Shown here: in pieces, positions 12,301 to 23,389 of the stretch
How positions within the stretch are numbered: position 1 is the stretch's first letter
How the letters are laid out: each line of letters opens with the position of its first letter
Origin: Axinella damicornis
Taxonomy: Eukaryota; Porifera; Demospongiae; Axinellida; Axinellidae
Assembly (NCBI GenBank): GCA_963931865.1
Contig: OZ007505.1
Span: 4,968,824 to 5,032,823, forward strand
Direction of reading: 5' to 3'
Length of the DNA stretch: 64,000 nucleotides
Made by a program: the position numbers and the translations under genes
The notes under the pieces: model-generated
The model's database searches: none
Told to the model about the DNA's origin: nothing
What the model saw: only the letters and a program-made list of their open reading frames with translations

Positions 12301-15300
12301 GCACTGCAAAGTGGCATCTAAATATTACCAGGAGCGCATAATGAGGAAGCGAGCGGAAGGAAGGGAGGAGCGTGAAACGACCACGCAAAATATTAAAAAT
12401 TGAAAACTTTCCCACAGTAGTCCCGTTACTATTTTTAGCTCGCACGTGTGATGCCATTGCATTGGCTACAGCGACGGGCCAAATCTCGATGGGAGAGAGA
12501 GAAGATAGTGTCTGTAAGTGTCGCGGGATGTTTCCCAGCAGTCATGAACTCCAGAAAAGCACAAGGGGCAGTTCTTTCCACTAGTCGAGACGCCCGCTTG
12601 ACTGTGTGGAGCGGCTCAATCGACTGCATCATCATACAGCACTTTGTCGAGGTCTGTCACTACCAGTATGTCATTCCCCTGCCTCGCTACCATTGGAGTC
12701 TTGATACTGGCCTTTTCTCTGTCTTCTAGTAGTCGTCATCCTTGAGTTTCCGTACATGTGCGAGCTAAAAATAGTAACGGAAGTACTGTGGGAAAGTTTT
12801 CAATTTTTAATCTTTTGCGTGGTCGTTTCACGCTCCTCCCTTCCTTCCGCTCGCTTCCTCATTATGCGCTCCTGATATTACTTAGACCCTGAATGTGAAA
12901 GTTTATTAGTGAATGTGAAGTCAAAACGGGGAAGCTGTTGAAATCCCTAAGAGGACCCTAACTACTGAAAATATGAGGGATTTAAGTTTCAGAATAGTCT
13001 ATACCACATGCGGACTTACCCCACATGCATGCATGCCAATCAGCCACACATGCAAGCCATACACATACATTGTAGAGCTCATTCCCAGACCTCCACGCAC
13101 AGCTTTTGTCAGCGACAAAAGCTGTGCGTGGTGGCCTGGGAACGAGGCTACCATACACACACACACACACCATTGGGTAGAGAATATCGTGCCCCCAGTA
13201 GATGACCACGTCGTTGGCCTGAGCTGCCGATGTTTTCACATAGTTTGTAATGTTAATGGGAGACCCGCTTCTCTTATAGTCCGGCCTCGTCGATAAGTGA
13301 GGATGGTACCCCTGTGGCATGTGTACAGCAAGGGATGAAATTGATGACATTTTCAGCTTCCACATTAAAGTAAATTGACAAATCTGGAGACACAACCTCC
13401 ATCAAACAATTTCGAGATTGAAAAAGGGATTTCAATGACAGTAGGTCAACCCAAGGGTTCATAAATACAATGACAGTCTCTCGCCCCAAGGTTGCAATGA
13501 AGCGTCCAATCACATGTAAATTTGCATGGGTATGTGGACACTCTGAAGCTCACATCAGCAGGTCATTTATGACATGAAAGGGGCTAGCACTGTGGGAGAA
13601 TGGGGCGACTGCCAGTTGACTCGCCACTGTTGGTACTCTCATGGCTTCAGCACTGGACAATTGACTGAGGGATTGATTGACTAAATATGGACATACATGT
13701 ATCCACACATGCACTTACGTACATGTGGTATTTTGATATTACATATGTAGACTGATACCACCAAGTTTAGATATCACCAACCCTATCATGTGACTGGGCC
13801 CACAAGTGTTGCATGCAAGATGTCACACTGCCACCTTGCAATGCCACATCTGTATTTGGGTCTAAGCAGACCCAAATACAGAGAGGCTGAGGCTGAGTCA
13901 GCTGTTGACCAGAGGTGGTGATCACCTGCTACATAGCCCATCACTAGACGGTAATTATTGTTCCAAGGTTCTCCCTTTTCGTACTGTAAGTGACAAAGCT
14001 GGGTGGAGGGAGGCCTAGGAATGAGGCTAATCCCATCACATCAATAATACAGCATGGAGTGGACTTACACATAGACAAATGATATTCTGCTAAGCTACAA
14101 CCAATCAGAAGGCTGTATTTACCTACCAAACAGGAAGAGCGGGAGCTTAAATTGCTAGTTAGACATGTACTCCCGAGCCAAACGCACTGCCACAGTTCAA
14201 CCTACCGGTATGGGGCAGTACTGGCTGTTAATTTTGACGTAGCACTGCTTAGGGTAGTAGTCGTCCTGGTAACAGCTGGTCTCTTGCCGGCAGAACCTGA
14301 TGAAGGGGAAGCCCCTGGTAATTATACTCATCATGCACAAGTGCAGTAATGTGCATGACCAACTACTATGATTCACTACACGTAAACGCTTAGCATAAAC
14401 CACCTTTTCACCACATTGTACCAAAATTAATAGCATGCACTGCTGCGATCACATTCATCTTTAATAACCACCAAATTATGGGCATCTGAACACCGTCAAT
14501 CAATTTCAATGTGTAATAACTCAATACCATAATGGGAAAGTATGCACATAATATTTTCAAGTTACAGAGTGGAAGTCCTTTCACATTCACTTGTGCGAAA
14601 TGTGGTATGTAAATTCAGTGTTTGGTGGTGTGTTACATACAGAGAGGGTCACACACGTCACTCCGAGCACAAATACGTATACACCTGAAGACTATGGTTA
14701 CGTAAACAACGGAGGGTACATCTCTCTTACCTCAGCAACACCTGTGTCTGGTAAGTACCTTGAGCAGTCCTTGAGAAGAGGTACACACAGGAAAGTATGA
14801 GGTAACTGAGTTCAATGAATGTGTTTACACATCATACATTAAGATTTTAACTGTCTGTGTGTGTGTGTGTCTGTGAGTGACGGAAGTGGGATGTTCGTGG
14901 GGCGGGACTAGACTCTAGTGATGCGCGACCTTCGTACTTTAATTTATTTACTGAACCTCAAACTCTGCGAGGACTGTTCGAGAACATTGGGCTGGAATCC
15001 AGCTGGCTGCTGGGGCTGTAAGCGGATGCGGGGAGCAGCAGTCAAAATGGACGCAATCGGGGAGCAGCAGCCGAAGTGGACGTGATCGGGAGCAGCAGTT
15101 GAAGCGGACGCAAGCGGCGAGCATGCAGCAGCAGCTGAAGCGGGCGCAATCGGGGAGCAGCAGTTGGAAGAGGACGCAAACGGGAAGCAGCAGATGAAGC
15201 GGATGTAATCGGGCCAGGGATCGGGAGCAGCCGAAGCGGACGCAAGCGGCGAGCAGCAGCTGACGCAATCGGGGGCCACGCTGATGCAATCGGGGGCCAC

Positions 15301-18300
15301 GCGGACGCAATCGGGGAGCAGTAGCTCTCACCGGATTTACTCACGGTAGGCGAACGAGGGGGAAGTAGCTGAGCGAGCGAAGCGAGCGAAGCTACTTGTA
15401 TATATATATATATATATATATATACATGCTACATTCATGTATGCATATGCACCCTGACAACTTACCGCAGTCATCTCTAATATAGTCACACTATATTGCT
15501 AGTGTCATGTGACTGAAGCCAATTTCAAAGCTGAACCGCCAGTCTACATGTGCTCATCATTTTTCCCAATAGGAAGTACTAACCATACTTGAGCAACACG
15601 CCCCCATTTTGGCACACTGCAGGTGATCAAAACTACAACTGACTATCTGCTTGCTACCAATAACTCAGAGGTATTGATAGGAGCTCACTTGGAGTGGTAG
15701 ACTTCCTGTACTTGCTGGGGGGTGAGGTGGAACTGGAGCCTCATGCTCAGAGAGCCATTGGAAGCCATAGCAGTTGACACTGGAGAGAGACATGTTGCAT
15801 TCATGATACGTACAGCATTGTTCCCAGGCTCTGCCTAGCTGCTTGTCACTAGCATTACGGAAAAGTGGGAGGGGGTTGCACACAATCTCATGCAGGAAAC
15901 GATGGTAGGTGCAACAGTGCTGATGATGGGTGCACATGTACATGTACCCAGTCTCAGCCATGATCAATATGGGTATACAATCTGATGTGGGGCGCAGCTT
16001 GGTATAGGCTGTGTGTAGCGTGGAGACAGTCCTAGCCTCGTTCCCAGGCCGCGTGGGAGGAGAAAAGACGGCCTGGTATCCACTGCTCGCGCAAGCGCCG
16101 CTATTTCCGGTATATTTCCGTAAAATTGTAAGGTTTACGTTGTCATTCCACGTGAATCATATCCGGACCGAATATTCAAGGTCTAATCTACGTACACGCT
16201 CAAGTCAAAAAAGTTGGTGCAAAGCATTTCTGTCGAATCCGTCGTTCAGAAGGGCGACCCAAGTATTCCGCTGCTCTCTTCAGTGATGTAGGATTGCGTG
16301 AACATTGGCGTTCTCGTCTGTGTAAGTTACTTCTTATGTCTGCCGTGTCCGTTGACAGTGGCGACGGTTTACCTGCCGTTCCTGCGTAGGCGAAGTCAAG
16401 ACAGTCAAACGGAAACTCAGGGCACTTATGAAGCAGGTTCCTGACAGCGTGGCAAGTTTCCAGACACCATACACGCACAGAAAGCGCTTTCTCACTTGTT
16501 TCTTTTCGATGATACGGAAGTGAATCGGACGTATACCTATCAATTTTACTGACCTTTTACAAACAAAAACGAATTCCCAGGTTTTTCTGGGAATGCTCGC
16601 GCATGCGCAAGCAGTGGATACCAGGCCGTCTTTTCTCCTCCCACGCGGCCTGGGAACGAGGCTAAGACAGTCCATATGGCCTGTGTTCCAGCACAGGAAC
16701 ATCACATTCATGGCAAATTAGATCACCTCAGTTCACTGCCTCAGTTCATAACAGGATAGTTTAAAGGTTGTGTCATAGTTCAAAAGTTGTGTATTGAGTT
16801 CCCTCAGGGGAATTTGGTGTCCAAGTCAGTGTTTGTCAGTTACTTTGGGGTCACCCGCTGTCCAGCATGTGATCCCTGGTAGTGTACAGGGAAATTTACA
16901 TCACAGGTTTCTGCTGCTTGGGTGACCATACACAGACAGGGTGCATCTAGATCTAGGACCAGGAGATCGTTTCTGGCGACGAAACCTCTATTTGTATGGG
17001 TTAATGGCAGTAAAAATTTGCATGGGCTACAATAGAAAAACTTGACTCAACACTGCATAGCTATTCTGGGGTGCAGCTTAACTGCATGTTAATAGCATTG
17101 CTATGGAGACACGGCACTTGACACACTCACACAATGCAGTTGGACGTATGATGGAATCCACTTTCTGGTAGAATGGATGTTGCTTAAAATTGACATCGGG
17201 ATGTACAATATAGGAGTGTGCAGGAGTGGGTGTGGGCTTCACGGGAGAATATCTGTGTGCTCTGAAGAGAGCTCTTTTCGAATAGTGTGACCGATCATAG
17301 ATCTCTCGGATTTTGTTCTGGATCTTTGGACTGCCGTGCTGAAGAAGTTCATTCGATCGCTGGAAGAGTTCATTTTTCCTACCCCTTTGTGAACATCCAA
17401 TTGATTTTAACAACTCTTTCAGTTCGTGTACTCTGAAGGATATCAAATATCTCTGCAAGATCAAAGAACACAACCCCATCAAAAAATGAATATACCTGAT
17501 CACTCATACCCAGACGTTAGTCAGGTGACCCTGCACATTGGATCATGTGACCAGTAACTGCTTAGGTCAACAGAATAGAGATACTACATACTCAATAGCT
17601 AGCAGTTTCTTTCCCTCCCCCCACGCAGCCTGGGCAAGGCTAAATACCCTCTCAACAAGGAGGAACAGGAGTGCTCTAAGACTTATTCAAACGGTTCTCT
17701 ACCCTACCTGGAGACCACCTTGAGTTCGTACAAACTGCAGTGTGACTGTCACACACACACACACATGTAAACTTAAATCATGTGATCACCATTCACTACC
17801 TTATAAGGTTATTCCAACAGGAATAATGACCTTGGCTTGAGGTGGTGTTTCACCTTACCAGGATCACCATGGAGAGTAAAGCATTGCCAAGTGATAGGGA
17901 CCTTCCTGTTTGCAGTCCCCATTTCCCAAAATAGGTGAAAGGGAAGTATACATTGCAAAAAAATCTCCCCCTAGAATTTCCCTATTAGGCAACTTCTGGG
18001 GAAATACATGTACACCCCAGCAAACCCCAGGATTACAAACTTGTCATATTCTGTACAGGAAATTGCATACAGATTACTTCCAAATCTATTTCCTCTTGCT
18101 CCAGCTAAAGGTGGCTTCACTCACTGCAAAGGCAAGGTTTCAATGTCCAAAACAACTAGGTGCCTGAGCACTTATCCTGTGTGCTGTCATGCAGTTACAA
18201 GCACAAATGCTGGTTTTCAGACTGCATTTCGTTTGGAGTATATCACTTCATACCAAAAACTAAACATCCTCGTGGATATGGCAGATTTTGTAAGCTACTG

Positions 18301-19215
18301 GAACGCTTTGCTATCTATTAAGCTGTCAACTTTGCATTTTCATTATTCTGAGTGGAAAGATGACTCCCCAGATTCGGTGTAACTGCCTGAAAGGTCAACA
18401 TACAGACTTGGGGACTTTAGCCCACTCCACTACATCACAGGACCAGGAGGGAGTTATGCACATTACCAATTCAGTGCAGGTGGCCTAGCCTCATTCCCAG
18501 GTGGCCTCCACCTCACAGCTGTGGAGATTTTCTCCATAGCTACGAGATACATTCCGTAAAATCTCGGCGGATGTATAAAAACAAGGCTACAGTTGGTCAC
18601 CGAAAGGAGGCATAAGCCAAACCGTGCCAACTTGGAGCATGATGCACCTCCAAAAGGTTCACTATGGCAAACTTTTGAGAATGTAAACTTAGACAGATAT
18701 GATTATAATTACGTGGTCAAGCTTGTACTTACAGGCTGATACAGCTACGCAGCTTGGGCAGCTTTTCTGTTTAATAATGCAGTAGACCAGCATATAGTAG
18801 ACCATGACTAGTGATGCTCAACAATTTTTTCTTCTCTATAATTTCAAGAACCACCATTCACAGCGGCTAACAAGGTAACCGGAACTAGCAACTGAATGCT
18901 AAATTCTAACCAGTACCCCAGGACAGACGGCTTTACATCTCCTTTGAATTTCTGTGATTAAATATGCCCAGGTGATCACTACCCATAGGGGAGAACATAC
19001 TATAGACACAAGGAGAAGGGCCTGGACCTCAGCAATGGTATCACTCCAAAAGGAGCACATCTTCACAAAAATCGAACTGGACTAGCCTACACTGTACTAG
19101 TCCAGCGAATACAATAGTAGACACTGTAGTATCTTACCTGACACTCCGCTCGGCTTTCTCCGCCTACTGACATCTCTGTGGAAGAATTGGTAGTCGATGT
19201 GACTTCAGAACTCAT
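6864..19215 (-). CDS. PIAS: PIAS-family E3 SUMO-protein ligase
   Basis: I reconstruct 14 exons (19138-19215, 17131-17452, 15689-15779, 14731-14769, 14206-14314, 13171-13311, 11373-11478, 10515-10588, 10152-10183, 9222-9284, 8625-8690, 8245-8333, 7742-7826, 6864-7197). They total 1,629 nt, or 542 residues, and every junction is in phase. Domains in order: SAP DNA-binding domain (residues about 27-65, FRVHELKELLKSIGC); PINIT region (SPINITNYVK; SELLQGLKSKGVRSPD; DSEIATTSLRVSLLCP); SP-RING with zinc ligands C335, H337, C358 and C361 (SCTHLQCFDA, KARWVCPVCDK); SUMO-interaction motif at 411-425 (IVIDLTLSSDEEDDD); Ser/Arg-rich tail. PIAS proteins move SUMO from UBC9 to nuclear targets. The 39-nt exon 4 rests mainly on splice sites and phase. 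The last exon's stop is the least certain point. Introns hold many transposon copies. DET1 diverges 306 bp away. Confidence 0.92.
9284..9327. repeat. TG microsatellite in a PIAS intron
   Basis: About 20 TG units directly before the exon at 9222-9284. On the coding strand this is a CA run ending in the acceptor (cacacag), so it forms the pre-acceptor tract. Confidence 0.9.
9893..10028. mobile_element. family A foldback element in a PIAS intron
   Basis: A near-perfect inverted repeat runs from cctcgttcccaggccgtctc to gagacggcctgggaacgagg. The arms also include tgacctttgaccccctgtcag and its complement. The left end lacks the first bases of the TAG terminus. Confidence 0.8.
12142..12325. mobile_element. 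foldback repeat with TTTGCAGTGCATTACGGG arms
   Basis: Long imperfect inverted repeat in a PIAS intron. The arms contain gcagtgcattacggg, ttagtgcactcgggcaat and ctagttaacggt. The core is cgccttcggctcg. It abuts the family B element to its right. A separate small palindrome (aatgcacactttagtgtgcatt) lies at 12059-12080. Confidence 0.7.
12329..12874. mobile_element. family B element, 546 bp, in a PIAS intron
   Basis: Inverted repeats of about 120 bp begin CAGGAGCGCATAATG. The flanking 7-bp duplication is ATATTAC (12322-12328 and 12875-12881). The centre has open frames on both strands of 60-93 codons with no recognised homology and no transposase motif. Confidence 0.82.
13075..13150. mobile_element. 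family A short foldback in a PIAS intron
   Basis: The arms cattcccagacctccacgca and its complement face each other around the perfect core agcttttgtc/gacaaaagct. The right end is the standard gggaacgaggcta. The left end has diverged. Confidence 0.7.
15005..15325. repeat. GC-rich minisatellite in a PIAS intron
   Basis: Diverged tandem units of about 30 bp built from cggggagcagcag, agcggacgcaa and variants. The minus strand is open in all three frames, typical of a coding-like repeat and not of a gene. Confidence 0.75.
16033..16664. mobile_element. family A element, 632 bp, in a PIAS intron
   Basis: The inverted ends TAGCCTCGTTCCCAGGCCGC match over about 50 bp or more. The flanking 9-bp duplication AGACAGTCC is exact (16024-16032 and 16665-16673). 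A subterminal block (gcaagcagtggataccaggcc) is shared with the element at 6154. No intact transposase is seen. Confidence 0.88.
18487..18591. mobile_element. decayed family A copy
   Basis: The ends ctagcctcattcccaggtgg and aaaaacaaggcta face each other about 100 bp apart, in the first intron of PIAS. No clear target duplication remains. Confidence 0.45.
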
Positions 19216-19521
19216 GGAGACGATTTTGAACCGCAACCACCTTTTTCGCGCCAAACCCGTTGGACGGTGGGAGGTAGAAAATACAAAGGTACAAAGCAGC
19301 CTCTAAAAACAAGCAGACTACCCTGAGGGGGGAAGGGGAGAGGAAGACAACAAACCGGCGCTGATTCCTCCCGTCTAGAAACTTTAGGTGCAAGCACTTT
19401 TACCGCGTATCGATATTCATAACTCTAGGAAGTTGCAACCCGGGGTTTAACGTTTCCTGTTTCCAAGTGCGCTCTATTTGGAGTGGTCTGAACAGAAGTT
19501 ATTCATTGTGTGTAAGACAAG
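19216..19521. promoter_or_regulatory. bidirectional promoter between PIAS and DET1
   Basis: Only 306 bases separate the divergent start codons of PIAS (19215, minus) and DET1 (19522, plus), so both core promoters and 5' leaders must lie here. No TATA box is evident. That is an inference from spacing. Confidence 0.6.
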
Positions 19522-22190
19522 ATGATCCACAGCCACAGGGATAATGTCATTGAACGATTTCTGGGAGACTACCCATGTAGAAAACTGCCCGTTCAGAACA
19601 TTGTCTGCAAGTTGGCTCAGAGAGAATGTGCAATTGACTCCCCTGCTCAATTTTTTTACCGGCAGAGGTCCTTTTACCAATGTATTGTGCCAGACTACAC
19701 CGAGTTGGGTGTCCAGACCCCAGCCGGCTACTTGCGCAAGTTCACACCAGATGGGAACCAACTTCTAGCATTTTCCAATACCCAGAAAGAGGTGGTGCTT
19801 TATGATTACTTGGGGTCGGGGGCAGGACAGGGGTGTTACCTCTGTGATATGTCTGCGGATGACCTAAAGGCTGAACTCTTTGACAACTTCTTTAGGCTGC
19901 GGTTCTCCATACCTGTTGCCCCTAGTACCAATGAAAATTTGAACCGTGAGTGCAGCCTGTTCACCAACGATGGACAGTATGTTATTGTAGGTTCCTCATG
20001 CCTGGTACCTGACGACCCCTATCCACACATGTTTGAAACATTTCGCAATAATGAGTCTCTTTCTCCAAACGAACGTTTTCCATTGGAAGACTACACGCTA
20101 CACCTTGTTGACATCAAGGCAGGAGTGGTATCAGACTCGAGGCATTTGAAATGTGATAAAATTCATCTTTCACACAATCAGGGTTTGTCTCTGTGTGATA
20201 GCATGTTGGCAGTTTTGTCCCTACAGCATCAAACTATTTACTTGTTCCAAGTGTATAGTGGGTTGTTTATTCCAATGCATGAAATCGGCAGGTTCTGTTA
20301 TCCAGACGATGGCCTTATATTCTCTGAAGCGCATTTACTGCAGCCTGAATCGACAGCTGATGGTGAAGAGCACAACACCAGTCCTGAACCTTTTCGTCCT
20401 TTTCTTGAGAGATGGTTCAACTCCTTGAAACACCGACTTCTCTGTTGTCTGTTGAAGCAAGCTGAGAATGCCTGCACCCCTACCAACAAGACCCCCTTGT
20501 CTGTTTTCTTTCAGAAGTTTGACTACCTTAGTTCTCTGAGGTTATGGAAGATGCAGCTGTTGGATAACCAACGCATACTACTTAAGTATGCCACTGAAGA
20601 TATTGTCACACTAAAACAGAACGACCCCACTTCACAACCAGCATTTTTTGCCATCTATGACATCAAATTGACAGAAATACTAGCAGTGTACGAGAACACA
20701 TCTGAAGATTTTTTGAGAATTTACGAGAGCCGAGCAGACAGTTTTCGCTCTCCTGTCTCCCACCCACTTGCCCATCACACAAGCTCCGTTTCCAACAACC
20801 TTCATGCCAGGGCCTTTCACATGAAGTTTAAGCAGACGATCACAAATGCCAAGTATGGTGGGACAGCAGAGGCAACAAGGCGACTACTGGGACAACTCCC
20901 AATCTGCTCTCAATCTTTCTCCAGTAGCCCCTACCTTGACTTGGGGCTGTTCAGTTACGAAGATAAATGGGTTTCACCATTGGAGAGGCCCAAGCAGTGT
21001 GGTGATACCCCTGTGAGGTGGGTTGTGCACAAATGTGATTGTGCATGTATGGAACCATCCAAGTGACCGTGAGTTACTATCTATGTGTATGCTGATGATG
21101 GGTGGGGCATGGAATCACATGATCAAGATCTAACCTTGTTCCCAGGCCTGCAATTGTAACCTGCTCTGGAGACAAGGCTAGACCTGAACCACATGATCAT
21201 GACCTGAAATTTCTGCCTCTATGATAATAGTATAGTCTCAGCCCCAGACCCAAACCAACCCCAGTGCGGATTACTTCCAGTATTGCACGTGGGTTACTCT
21301 AGACAACCAAAACAAAGTCTATTTGACTCACACAACTTTCAATATGATCAGCGCAAACTGCTCAATAGCATCAAAGCCTCGCCTAGTCTTGTTCCCAGAC
21401 TGTTTATCCAGTGCGTGTATCGCTTCCAGTATGACGCCTTCCTTCCCCGTACACGATACTAAAAGCGATCCGTGCTGGGGTTGGTTGGGTCTGGGACCGA
21501 GACTAAGCCTCACCCATCATTACGTATGTACAGTGTACGTTACCCTAAGTATCTGTGGGTAGCAAAATTTATTTGCGGGTACCAATTTGGAGGTGAGGCG
21601 TTGAAAAGATACCGGTAATAGTGTGAGTACAGCAGATTGCAGTTCTGTTCGAAAATTTGCGTATTCCGTACATTTTTGCGGAAACTGTGTATAACACTCA
21701 CGCAAAGTGCCCACAACTTCCGGACTCCAGCGTGTTCCGGGCCGTGTTGTTTCTGTGAAGCTACACCCACAGGAAGTTCTTGCCGTTAACTTTTAGCGTG
21801 GTCACGGAATCCGCAAATGTTGAACGGAAGTGCAATCCACTGTACAAGTGACAATTCACGTTCAAGAGTTGGTCTGGTGCAAGTGAATAAGTGTCATGTG
21901 AATGGGAGGCACAATATGTGCATGGGTGTTGTCACAAGGATATTGGAAGGCATGTTCACTTAATTCTGCACTAAATCACTTTTGACTGCAGGTTCTTCTC
22001 TCGTGATGGAGGTCTCCTCCAGTTTAGGCTAGAGACAGGACTCCCATCCCTCCTCCTTGCACCCCGTAGATTGGTTGCTTACATTTTCCATCCCACAGAG
22101 CCCTTTGTTATCTCCATTCAGAAGGCCGGCAGCCACTACATTGTCAGCTTCCACTTCAGAAACTGCTTCAGAACTGCCGACTTCAATTAG
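19522..22190 (+). CDS. DET1: DET1 homologue, ubiquitin ligase adaptor
   Basis: There are two exons, 19522-21062 and 21992-22190, together 1,740 nt or 579 residues (vertebrate DET1 has about 550). The N-terminus RKLPVQNIVCKL, FTPDGNQLLAFS, LYDYLG and the end WVVHKCDCACMEPS are typical of DET1. Exon 2 adds FHPTEPFVISIQKAG and HYIVSFHFRNC, the conserved DET1 C-terminus. DET1 works in the nucleus with DDB1, CUL4 and COP1 to direct protein ubiquitination. Exon 1 reads into an in-frame TGA two bases after the GTGACC donor, so the open frame alone suggests a false 514-residue protein. The 929-bp intron holds two family A transposon copies. The start is the first ATG after the shared promoter. Confidence 0.95.
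21131..21180. mobile_element. family A short copy in the DET1 intron
   Basis: The ends taaccttgttcccaggcc and gagacaaggcta face each other 50 bp apart. The duplication is not preserved. Confidence 0.55.
21384..21505. mobile_element. family A variant in the DET1 intron
   Basis: The ends tagtcttgttcccagac and gtctgggaccgagacta form inverted repeats, with further pairing (gcgtgtatcgctt / aaaagcgatccgtg) inside. Confidence 0.6.
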
Positions 22191-23389
22191 TGTATATACT
22201 GTACAGTCATGTATATTATCGGCAATAATAATATTAAAAATTCACATTAATTTTGGTCTGATCGACCTGGCTGTGGCCATGGTGTGCAAAGATTAAATTC
22301 TGCGTGGGCAAAATTATGGTATGTACGTACATTGCCAACAACCACAAATTATGTTGGTCCCACAGGCAGGAAGTATAGGCCAATGGTTAATTAGCGCTAC
22401 TTCCTGCTGGACCAATTGCAATTTTCATTTTAACAATAAACATTCAAACCTCAAGTGATATACAACAGGCACGTCCTTCATATAACAAGTGAGTCTTTAA
22501 AAGACTTGATGTGTCTCGGCACGACTTGGTATCAGCTAGAATCATGCAGAGGACATGGCAGCTGCTTAACCCTTTATTATGACTGCAAAATCTGTTAGCT
22601 ATGAGACTTTCAGCTTAAGTGAGCGTCAATATCCTTGGAGGTTCTGTGTGAGCAAGGGGTGGGTCAGGACAAAGGGTGAAAGCAGTATGGTCGTGTCTGG
22701 GCTTGATGTTTAGTCAACACCTTGGCCAATTCTTTCAGCACTTATCTATAGGCCTATAGCTAGCTAGCTAGAGCTGAGTGAGCTTTAGTATGCACTTGGG
22801 ATGGCTGAGTGCAGCACACTGGATGGGTGAGTATTCATTGTCCTGAATTAAGTATTAGAGCTACGTAGCAGCAGTCTTGGTAAGAGGATTCATGAGCAGC
22901 CATGCAAACCCATAATCATATTTGAAGATCTACTTGCACGTTATAAATACGTTTGACACCCTATTAAGGGTGTAGAGCATGCATGCAGCACTTGCGCGGG
23001 CGCATTGCGAAAAGCGACGTACGTACCACGTACCACGTACCACGTACCACGTACCACGTACGTACCTACGCATCCAGCACTGTGTCTCGGCACTTCGGTG
23101 CCGAGACAAAAATTGTGATGTCACAACAGGCACATGGGAAAGAAAAGGCTCTTCAACATTCTTAAACAAAAAAATAGTACATGTAATTATACCATCATTT
23201 CTATTTCATTTCTACTTGGAAGTTTTGTAGGTGTTCTGACCACATGAATTCAGACTCTGGCTTCCAATGTATAAGCTGCCACAGCAAAATAGTTCACTTA
23301 GACACAACCTCATAAGATGTATCAGCACTGTTCACTACTGAAAACATCATTCCAACATCACTGTATACATGCACATTTCCCCCGATAAT
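22191..23389. other. intergenic between DET1 and Lines (tail to tail)
   Basis: No supported exon. At 23016-23068 there is a tandem array of ccacgta units, followed by the perfect hairpin gtctcggcacttcggtgccgagac at 23081-23104. Confidence 0.6.

Noticed and set aside
14591..14800. Plus-strand frame with a good GTAAGT donor as an exon
   Set aside because: No homology, and it overlaps the minus-strand PIAS exon at 14731-14769.
14944..15344. Three overlapping minus frames
   Set aside because: All come from one GC-rich minisatellite in a PIAS intron; open in every frame.
19522..21066. DET1 as a complete single-exon 514-residue protein
   Set aside because: The stop lies inside the intron. An exon at 21992 supplies the conserved C-terminus in phase.
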